Under the pieces are notes generated by a model that had not been told where the DNA came from, did not search any database, and saw only the letters and a list, made by a program, of their open reading frames with translations. A program made the translations under genes and the position numbers. This document shows positions 53,083 to 62,646 of a stretch of DNA of 64,000 bases, one piece after another. Positions within the stretch are counted from its first letter, which is position 1; every line of letters begins with the position of its first letter. The stretch is from Hemicentrotus pulcherrimus (lineage: Eukaryota > Echinodermata > Echinoidea > Camarodonta > Strongylocentrotidae), in assembly GCA_003118195.1 (NCBI GenBank), contig BEXV01000159.1, positions 136,661-200,660 of the forward strand, in the 5' to 3' direction.

Positions 53083-54866
53083 AACCATTTACATCTACTG
53101 AAGATGTGTAATTAGGAGGAATCCATTACTGAGCAAGGGGAGGGTTTTATAGTGGAATTTAGCTCCAGTGAACATTGTTGTGTGTTACTGTTAGGGGAAA
53201 CAAAAGCAATTGAAATGGGACTTCGGTAGGACTCTAGACATACATACCCATTCAAAGCCACCAATTCTTCTACATACATTTATCATGCCATTACATTTCG
53301 TGCATGCAAGGATTTTTTAATTATTTTTTTTACATTGATTTTTTAATTAAAAAATCTCTACAAAGGGTAATGATATGTTGGAATAGTACATTCTGTATGT
53401 TCAAATTAACTCAAAGATTGATTACATTTTGCTTTCAGAGTGGCACACCATTGTCTTTAAAAATGCTGACATATAGCCTGGCCAAAAATGTAATCTGACC
53501 ATGTGGTTTAAATGAGGAAGTTGAATTGACCATTTTTATTTAATGCATTTCTTGTTCCATTTCAAATGGTGAGAGCTCATTTTTCAAGAACATTCATGAG
53601 ACTGAAAGATAGGAATCGAGTGGTACGAAGGGTAGATTGAACATGGGAGTAGATTATGGTCACATGACTAAGTGGGACTGGATCTACGAACAAGGTTAAA
53701 AAACATACAATAAAATTAAAAGCAATCCTAATTCTACAGGACTTTGAGCTAATCAAGCTAATGATGGATGGATGCTGATGATGGGAGAGACGACACCGCT
53801 AAATGCGTTTGACGGCTTTATTAAATCTCCTCCAGTTTAAAGAGTGCACATCTTAAGAAGTGATCTTGTGTCATCTTGAATTCAGGGGATGCAAATCAGA
53901 GAAGATATTCATGGAACTTTAATGAACAAATCTGACATTTTGTTAGGCAAAATCTACAACAATTTTGCAATATGTTTTTCTTTTAGACATCTGGGTAACT
54001 TTTAAAGAGAAAGGGGAAAAGTGAAATATTTCTGCCATGAATGAAACTTGTATATTTATAGAATTTTGTCTACTTGTCGTTGCTGTTGGAAATACAAAGA
54101 CAAGAGAGGCCAGGCCATGCATGTCCACTTTTAGAAAGGGCATTAGTCGGTAATATCTTCTAGAGTAGGACTAAAGAGGACCTAATGACCAAAGCTTTCT
54201 GCCCTGGAAAATCAATTTGTCTCATTAATGCTTGTAATACGACCATATTTTCTCAATTAAATTATTCAGTCAGCTGAGCAGCTTCGATTATCTCTTCATA
54301 TTCCCCTAATTAAAGGCAGACATGTTGAGACCCCGCCGCCGAGCACCGTCTCTACTACAGGGAGTTTTGTTTAGTTGCAAGACACAGCTAGCTACGCTGT
54401 TCACTGAGAAGAAAAGTGAATTTCCCTTTTTAATTTAAGTTGGTAGACCAAAGACTAATTCTACAATTAAAACAATTATCTCATTTTAAATCCAGGGGCC
54501 TAGTCGAAAGGTGCTAGTTACTATATAATCATACTGGAATGAAGAAGCACAAACCTTTGATCATAACACATCTACTGAAGATCAAGACTAGGCTAAAAAT
54601 AAAAAAAGTAGAAGGGGAGACAGTAATAATGACCAGCTGGGCATTGCCTTTTTTAAGTGATACCTTATTATTACAATTTTTTGGAAGGAAGCTGTCTGGA
54701 AATTTGGTTTTATATATCTTCCTTTCCTTTTTCTTGTGATGAAAATTACTCTTGACGAGTCTGGAGTTTGTAGACCCTCAAGAAACAAGGATGTTTGGAG
54801 GAAATGTTTATTTTGCTTTGTGATACTCTTGACTTGCTTAAAATCTATGGAGTCTTGCTTAAAGTC

Positions 54867-54884
54867 AGAGAGAGAGAGAGAGGA
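54867..54884. repeat. Short (GA)n tract
   Basis: About eight GA units in intron 1. Confidence 0.9.
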
Positions 54885-55679
54885 GCAAACAGATCCTACC
54901 TAGGCACAAGACTAATGGTACTCAGTTGTATAAATATCTTATTTTCACTGGTCAAAAGAAAATGAAGATTGATTGTAACTATTTATTGAAAGATGAATCA
55001 GCATATGTCGGGGTAAAAGAATTATCCTCACCACAATGTAAAGGATGGGTGCATTTTTTTTTGTAGGGCAACTTTTCTTTTTACAATGCAAACACTGTCA
55101 TTATTGTTAAAAGCGAAGGCCTATAGAAGATAATAATCAATCACCAAGACACTATATGTCAACAGGTTATTTGTAAGCTGAGGAATGGGATGGTATTAAC
55201 CTATAGATCGCAATAATTGAGCTCGTTTATACCTTGCTATGAAGCATCTGTCAACGAGAGCTTTAGGGATTGAGATGACTGAACAAACTGTGTCCTCTCA
55301 GCCAGCTCACCGGGTCAGAGAGAATAAAAGAGAGAATAAAGGACTGGGTATTCAAAGCCACTAGGTTTGTTCTATAATAAACAGGAAAGGGTACCATGAG
55401 CCCAGGTAGCATACCCCACAACCCACCAGGAAGTGGATAATTGGCCCTCTGTCATCTGCCTGTGCCTTGCAGGAGCAGGGACAGGTCAAATGCAGGTATG
55501 CCACAACTACTCAGGCAAACTTGAACTAGAATGAAAGATTCCAGAAATTTGTTGTTGTCCAAAACACCTTTTTTTTTTTGACAGTTAGTAAATATATGTA
55601 TGCAAAGCAAGATTCATAACATCATATTGATGTTTGATGATTGTTTTACTTGCCATCTAAAGTAAGCAACCAGAGGACC

Positions 55680-55768
55680 CACAGCTTTGTTCTCTCCGAG
55701 GGACTTGGTTTCAAACACAGGACCTCTTGGTTACGAGACCACTGCTCTACCACTGAGCCATCATGTTT
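55680..55768 (-). mobile_element. tRNA-like SINE head (minus strand)
   Basis: On the minus strand the sequence reads ATGATGGCTCAGTGGTAGAG, which contains a good A box (TGGCTCAGTGG). Then follow an anticodon-arm-like segment and the degraded B box GTTTGAAACC about 45 bases later. The spacing is that of a tRNA. The B box carries T in place of C and the 3' half does not close an acceptor stem, so it is a tRNA-derived SINE or tRNA pseudogene, not a working tRNA gene. Confidence 0.6.
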
Positions 55769-58599
55769 TAATTTAATGCAATATGTTTTCACTGGTAGGA
55801 ATGTTTACCATTTGAAAGCAAGGTTCATCTGTAGGTTATACATCTGAAAAGACAACCCCAAGGTATTGATAACCCCTTGTTGAACCTCACAAAACACCAT
55901 TCATACAGTTAAGACAGGAAAGTGAATAAGAGGCATGGGGGTATGATGACGATATTCCCAGGAGCATGTCTCAACATATTCATAGATCCTGTACCTGGGA
56001 ATATACATATGGTTTCTGCGCTTTTATGTTGCCTAGGGTTTGTTGTCATCTACATATAGAATTCAGAGAAAAGGCATGGCAATGCTGAGACTGTGCATTT
56101 CTTCTCATCTGTTTTTTGCACATTTTTTTTTTTTTAAATAATACTGATTCATAAATATAAATGCCATGAATTATCACTGATTGAATTTTAAGGAAGATGA
56201 TATGACACGTCTCCCATGAAATATATAATAAGGTAAGACAGAACACTTTAGATCAGTTTGGAACAATGATTGAGTTCCAAATTAGGAAGTTCCTGAGCAG
56301 TGAATTCAGACAGGTTTTGCTCTCTTGTTCTCTGAATGTTACATGTATGTTTCACTTAGATATTTTTTTTTTTTAAATAAGGAATTAATGTCACAGAACT
56401 ATCTAACACTAGTAACAGTCCTTAAAATTTTCTGAATATGGTTACACACATGTGCAGTATGTTGATTGTCAACACTTGTTGAGTATCATCTGGGGGTAAG
56501 CATCTAGCTGCTGCCTGTTTGGCTTAACAAGATAATCTTCAGGTCACCTGAGCATGCAGGGTGTCCTTGTTTCTATATCAAGCTACTGATATCCTCAGGT
56601 GCGACTGATCTCAAGCTATTAATACATCCCACTCCTGACACCATGGATTTAGATGATGGTGGTGCTATTTTATTATATAACTTTAAGTCCCACTGCCCTA
56701 CTTGCGCCCTCTATATAGCAAATAATGCTTAAGCGGTGACCGTTGGTCCCCCATGATCCCCTTTTTCTTAAGTTGATTAACAGCTGATTTGGTGAGATAC
56801 CACCTGCCAGTGACCATGCAGGAAGGTCTAATCCCTCCTGGCCAAACTAGTATAGATGGGCTTTAAACTCATGCATCTGTCTTAGATGTTATGAATACTC
56901 TCCTTTGTCTCGGACTAACAGTTTTGTATTGTTTTGTAATTTGGGGGAAAAACGTATTCTTAAAGTGCTGTAACTTCCTCAATCATTATAAAAATATTTT
57001 GTATAACCCTGTTTTTCAACTTCAAATAACAAATCATAAGTTGTTGTCTTGCCTTTTTAGTATGCAGTATGCTCGCCACAGAACGACCTGTAGACATTTA
57101 GACATGCTATCAATCAAAAATGTGCATTATCACTGGGGTTTCTTGTTTTTATCATTGTATAACCACAAAATACAATGCAAATTAGACTTTGAAATATACA
57201 AAGACATATAAGAATGGAGCATATACATCTCTTTGATGGTTTTGTGGTCTATTAGCCTAGAATTTTTGTAAACACATCACCCCTTTTAGGTGTTTTGCAA
57301 ACAACCTTTGCTTGAGTAAGCAGAATCAAGAAATGATTTTGTATTTAGCAAACTGCATTCCTGTTCTCTTGTTATTGCAGAAAAATATTTGGCATACCAT
57401 TGAAGAAAAAAAAGTCAATATAATTTTCACTTGTAAACAACAGTGTTATGATGTTCATGTATATGAAATAAAAAAAAACATGAGACTTTCATTTGATGTA
57501 TAAGATTACAGGCACAGCTACATTTCTGATACTGATCTTGTATAGTTATGGGTTTAACTTTCATGTTTCTGATCAAATATCATGTAATGATACCACACTG
57601 TTCCAACTAATCATGATATATAGGCACTGAGGAAAAAAACAGCAGTCAGCTAGGGGGCGTTGCCATTAATAGATCCTCCATCCTACGACACCACCTCATT
57701 TACATATCAAAGATTTACGTCACCAATACTTCCATCTGCCTGGCACGCATGTTGAGCCTACCCACTTTGTGTGTCCTGTGTGTGTGTGTATGCTTGTAAG
57801 CATTGGACTGTGACGCATGGTGAATTTGAAATATCGTTTAAAAAACAAACATTGGTACTATGTGCCGGTATGTGTGTAGAAATTATGAGTGATATCGTGC
57901 AATAGAACGGGAGTGATGTGCAAATAGAAGTTAATAGTTTCACCTGTGAGGTTCTTAAGGCTTCTAATGTCTTGGTTCAATGATTTGTAATTGGAGTTCA
58001 AAGTCATTTTGATTCTTGCAATAGCCGGGAGTATACCGGTAAGCAATTTAGTGTGGATTTCATAAACTTGCAGTGTTTTAAGGTTCATGTGAGTAAAGTT
58101 TTCAAACCAGTCATCTGCCCATCATGAACTCATAACGGTAATTTAGGGAGTGATGGAGCAGAAAGTGAGTAGGAGAGAAAGAGAAAGCCTGACAGAAGAG
58201 TATTTTGAAAAGATTCTAGAGTTATGAAAGCTATCTTAGAGAAAGGTTTTGTTACAATACTTGTTACATCAGAGAGTAGTTATAAACATGGTCTTTATAC
58301 AAGCATTGTTTTTAAGAGACAGTTGGATATAGTGTCTGACAGAATCCCTCATAATTAGCAAGGGGTTTCCTCCATGCATCAGCAGAAACAATTATAAAAT
58401 ATTGGTTTCAATGGTGATTACTTACAGACATTGATAAGAGTCAATCTTGTAATAATGATTGGATGTATGGATTCTTGGAATGGCTCATTCAAATCTAAAT
58501 TTCTTCAGTCAGTTGGTAAGAGACTTTGCATTCACGTTTTTGTCATGAACGATAGTACTGTTGCTTATTTTTATTTCTTTGTTTTTATCTTTTGTGCAG

Positions 58600-59323
58600 T
58601 GACCAGCAACTGGCAACAGATCCGAGTGATCTGTTAAAGGATTCCAACGCCAACACACCAAAGGCTGCTGAGTCTACCCCTTCAAAGGATACCGCAACAA
58701 GTACTCCACAGACACCGACACCTATTACCCCACCAACACCTACCCCACAGACACCCAGTACAACCCCTCGTGGAGGGAAACCCAGTCCACCACCAAAACC
58801 AAATACAACCCCTAAGACCCCCAGGAGGACTCCTCCACCTCGGCAAGACTCGCTACACACCTCACCAACCCCTGAGGTCGCCGTCAAAGGCAGCCCACGT
58901 CCTATCCCAAGGAGGAAACCAAAGCCAGAAACCAGGACCATTGCAATCCAGACTGATAATTCCCACACACCATCAGCCTCAACAACAGACTCCCCTCAAC
59001 CACACGGCTCGCCTGGCAGGGTCTTTCCAACTCAAGCAAGTATAACCATTCCTGAGCAGGCTGTTCTACGACAGTCCACACCTCACAGTAGGGTCAGTCG
59101 AGCCGTCTCCATCGCCGTTGACTCTCCTACGACCCATCTAGCAGGTACCTCACAGGAGAAACCCACCAAGATCAGGTGGGACCTCTCACCTAGTCCAAGG
59201 AACAGGACATCATTGAGGAGAGAAAAGTCTATCAAGCAACGGAGGGAGGAGGAACGACTGATCAAACAGTCCAGAGTTCTTGGCAGTTCGTATGAACTAT
59301 CCCCTGATCTACAACAAAAACAG
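58600..59323 (+). CDS. IQSEC-family ArfGEF, second placed coding exon (Pro/Thr-rich linker and pre-IQ helix)
   Basis: A pyrimidine-rich acceptor ends in TTTTGTGCAG at 58599. The exon enters in phase 2 (its first base T completes a Gly codon) and ends in phase 0 with CAG before GTAAGT at 59324. It encodes residues 57-297. Residues 75-123 are a Thr-Pro-rich low-complexity stretch (repeated TPxTP and PTPT units, then PPPKP) that offers proline-directed kinase sites and SH3-type PxxP ligands. The C-terminal part, about residues 258-297, is charged (REKSIKQRREEERLIKQSR) and is followed by YELSPDLQQKQ. The latter matches the segment directly before the IQ motif in vertebrate IQSEC proteins (YELS-DLQ-KQVEMLE). 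That match, carried straight across the splice junction into the next exon, identifies the family. The antisense frame at 58585-58968 is a shadow of the Pro-rich codons. Confidence 0.9.
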
Positions 59324-60661
59324 GTAAGTATTCATTCAAATGATCTGAGGCAGCATTGATCCCTCCTTCTTTTCCAACACCCTTTCTCTAAATAGGGATT
59401 ATTTTTGTATGCATGTTAAAGAAGAATGTTCCCAATCACTAATTGAAGAGGTTTCTTGCACCATATAAGGTAATTTTTAAAAATCATACAGACTTTAATT
59501 TAAAGATTTGTTTTAATTTGATAAAACCAATTTCATTTAATAGCTTCCTGTTTGAGAGAAAATGGGAATTGAAATTAAAACACAATTTAATTGTTTTGTG
59601 TTATGGACTATAAAAATTTAGTCTACATATCACCCCCCCCCCCTATAAAAAGCCAAGCCAAGCTAAAATCTGCTTTATGACTACATTTAGCTACTTTGAA
59701 AGACAAGGTTTCATGGCTTCAAACCAGGTAGATCTGGATTGTTTGTTTCATCAGTTCCTCCAATTATTTGCTATTAATCAAAACAATTGAACAATTAGTC
59801 ATGCTCGTACCAATGAAATCCGAGTTTCTTTACAGTAGTCTGCACTTGTTCTGCTCCTGAATCACCAATGTTATGTTTTTATATAGGTAGACTAGTCTTC
59901 TCATGTTTGAACAGCCATAGTTCTTCAATCATTTACAGAATACAGGTCTTGTGTGTTATGTAATGGCCAAAGTCCAGACCTGTAGAATGTTTGCTTCTAC
60001 AGACCAATAACCATAGTGCATCCCCTTGTGCGAATTGTTTTTGTTACGATTAGGGCTACAGACACATCTGTTCTATTCCCAAAGAGCAAAAGAGTAGAAA
60101 TCACTTCCGGGTCATAATAAGGTTGAACCGTCATATGATACGATTCCTATTCTCACGGTCTAGTCCATTGTGAAAGAATAGTGAACAGCAGCATGTGTCA
60201 CTGCCAATGAGAGGGGAATACTACGAGCCGAGTGACAGGTGTTGGTAAACAACGTAATTGTATGACAGTGTCGTTGATAGCCATCGGCGGCGCAGTGAAC
60301 ATGTGTTGGGCGTATGATGGGTGCACAGGATGTTAATTTGTGGTTCACGAGTAGGATTTGAACCAATAATTGACTGTTCAGTGATTTTTTTGGGTGGAGT
60401 GATGTTGTACTCGGGCATTTTCTGATTGGACTTGGAGCGGGATAGGTATGCACTGATTCTCTTTCTAAGCAGGTAATTAAACCCTTTTACCCCTAAAGTT
60501 TTCTGGAAAGGAATATTATCCTCAAAGAACAGGGGTTTGAGATGATTTTTATAAGTTACAATTTTTATGTATCTATTGACTAGATGAAAAACACTTCTGA
60601 TTTTGATTTAAAGAAGTTCTGTCTAAAAGAATATTTTGTTTCTTTTGTCTTTTTCCTACAG
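59324..60661 (+). other. Intron 2 of the IQSEC-family gene
   Basis: GTAAGT...TACAG intron of 1338 bases, phase 0. The first two thirds are AT-rich, with a short poly-C run at 59632-59642. Positions 60040-60450 are distinctly richer in CpG than the rest of the intron (see findings). The reading frame open from 60584 to the acceptor is intron sequence; the real coding exon starts at 60662. Confidence 0.85.
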
Positions 60662-62646
60662 GTTGAGATGCTAGAGAAGCGTTATGGCGGTCGAACCAAG
60701 GCTCAGAAAGCAGCTAATGTAATTCAACAAGCGTATCGCAAGCATGAACTTCAGAAAGAATTCCAGCGACTCCGAAGAACGCGTTCTGATTCACGCATCT
60801 CAAGCTATCTAAAGAACTACTCTGCAAAGGTTCACTCCAAGCACAGCAATCGCGCTAGGGTTATGGTAATAGAAGACACTGATCCATCAACTCCTGTAAT
60901 GAGAGATACACGAGGAGCTATGAGAAAATTAGAGAAAAAAATAGAAGAAGGGGCAGAGGAGCTTGCCGGGAGCTTGAGGGAGCTAGAGTCCCAAGCAAAA
61001 CAAACTATAAATGAGAGCAGTATATCCCCTGTTGTGCGCTCATCAACACCAACAGAGCAACATCGGAATAACAGCAATAATGTCTTTCCCAAGGGAGTAG
61101 TCACTCCCAAGGACAAGGGTAATAGTGGGGATGTTGAAGAGGTGAAAGAGGGAAGCGGGAAGAAAGTCGTTGTCACCCTGACGATGACGAGACACAATGC
61201 ATCTACAGAAATCCAGGAGCGGAGTCAGGCATCCAGATCAGAGAAGACCATCATCACTCAGAAGGATGTTGTAAGGGTGCAGTCACAGGAGGTATGGAAG
61301 ACTTCACCTCCTAAAGGGGGCTCCGTCTCACCCCCTTCCCCCATCTCACCTGGCAGTTCGCCTCCAAGTGGTAGGGCAGTAACTAAGATCATCACTACAA
61401 GTGAGAAACAGGTAGCAAGGAAAGTCTGCATACCTGATATGTCAGGGAGCCCTCAAGTTGTTCAGAACAGTAGTCCAGGAGTGGGTGTCCATGTCCCCAG
61501 TCCAGTGGTTGTTAGGGCCAGTGAGATGCCAAGTAGTACCCATTGTGGGTTTATACTGACAGGAATGAAAGATGTCTCTATGGGTAATGGTAGTGAAAGC
61601 CCAACACTCAGCAGACCTGTCAAGACTGTTTCTGTAGGTAACGACGTCATGTCTCCCGTAATAGATCGCAAACTTGTCAAGAAGGAGAGCCCTAGGGTGC
61701 AGTCTCCCCCCATGGGAGCACACAGGGAGGGTAGGAAGTCCCTGGACCAGGCAGCTGAGAGAAGTCACTTGTCCTCTTCCACCAAACATGTGGAAGCTAG
61801 TCAAGAAACCAGTTATTCCCGCCACCTGACAAGGACAGATTCAAATGTTGAAACACAGGAAGTAGCAGACAGGAAGTGTGTAGGTAACGAACATTCAATA
61901 GAAACCAACTCGCTACGAGCCAGCCACACACCGGCTAGCATGAGGCAGGAAGGCAGGTCAGATAAGAAGAGAGAGTCTGTGAGCAGTAGTGGAAGTACTG
62001 GCACAGAGGGTGATGTAAACATGGAATACATAAGTGGCGGTCGGAGAATGGCCAGCATACGAGCAGATGACAGTATATCAACCACATCAACCGTCAGTGG
62101 TGAAAGCTTTGAGGTCATCAGTGTGGAACAGAGCAGCTCTTCGGATGTACCATCTGTTGTTGTGGCGACGCCTGAGGGCTCCCTCATGGATTTTGTCCAC
62201 TCGTCGACGGATTCCGAAGGATCAGATACGGAGGGAGACTTAAGATCACGCTCTCACTCGGGATCAGTAGGCAAAAAACAAAATGTGGCAATCACAGCTA
62301 AGAGACGCATGGCCAAAGCCAATAGCACCGGACAAATGAACTCGCCCGTGTGGAAACGTAAGAACCAGGACACTAGGATAGGCACGCGGAATGGCACGCT
62401 CATGAATGGATCAGCCACTCCTGTGAGAATGACAAGATCGGACACTGGTGATAGTATGAGTAGTGAGAGTAGTGGTTCGTCTAAATACACCTTCCCAGAT
62501 GACTCTAGCATATCAGAGAGCAATGATACATTACCGGGAGAGATAGAGGAATTATGTGAAAAGAGACCCTTGGTTCCATCATTATCTATTCCTATGACAC
62601 CGTCCAGGAGAAGGAGATATAGAGTTGGAATAAACCTATTCAACAA
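60662..62646 (+). CDS. IQSEC-family ArfGEF, third placed coding exon (IQ motif, Ser-rich linker, Sec7 lead-in); gene continues past the window
   Basis: The acceptor TTTTTCCTACAG ends at 60661 and the exon starts in phase 0 with VEMLEKRYGG, a near-copy of vertebrate IQSEC (VEMLERKYGG). An IQ motif follows at residues 317-331 (VIQQAYRKHELQKEF). It keeps I-Q and the first basic residue but has Lys for Gly and no basic residue at the last position, so it is an incomplete IQ; in this family the IQ binds calmodulin. Residues about 340-940 are Ser/Thr-rich and probably disordered: a Ser-Pro cluster near 510-537, acidic serine tracts near 811-823 and 896-919. The exon ends with RRRRYRVGINLFNK, the conserved run-in to the Sec7 domain, split after AA by GTGAGT at 62647; the TGA at 62648 lies in the intron. 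Known family role: Arf6-directed nucleotide exchange at the cell cortex and synapse or in myoblast fusion. The catalytic Sec7 and PH exons are outside the window. Which IQSEC1/2/3 paralogue does not apply to an invertebrate; the nearest named invertebrate relative is Drosophila schizo/loner. Confidence 0.93.

Larger units (their letters stand above)
41170..58599 (+). other. Intron 1 of the IQSEC-family gene (17.4 kb)
   Basis: Bounded by GTAAGG and TTTTGTGCAG, with phases that agree. It is mostly AT-rich non-coding sequence. It contains the foldback elements at 45.7, 47.3 and 48.3-48.9 kb, SINE-like elements at 51.1 and 55.7 kb, a GA tract at 54.87 kb, a poly-C tract beside five Ns at 53.05 kb, and the candidate alternative exons at 44716-44801 and 50757-50813. 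ORFs such as the minus-strand 158-codon frame at 52136-52612 show no family resemblance and look random. Confidence 0.7.

Noticed and set aside
58585..58968. Gly/Val-rich 127-codon antisense frame
   Set aside because: Shadow of the Pro/Thr codons of the real exon on the plus strand.
60340..60370. Perfect B-box word on the minus strand (GGTTCAAATCC)
   Set aside because: No A box at tRNA spacing and no acceptor stem; not a tRNA gene.
60584..60661. 26 codons open ahead of the IQ exon
   Set aside because: Intron sequence including the polypyrimidine tract and the AG acceptor; conserved residues begin exactly at 60662.
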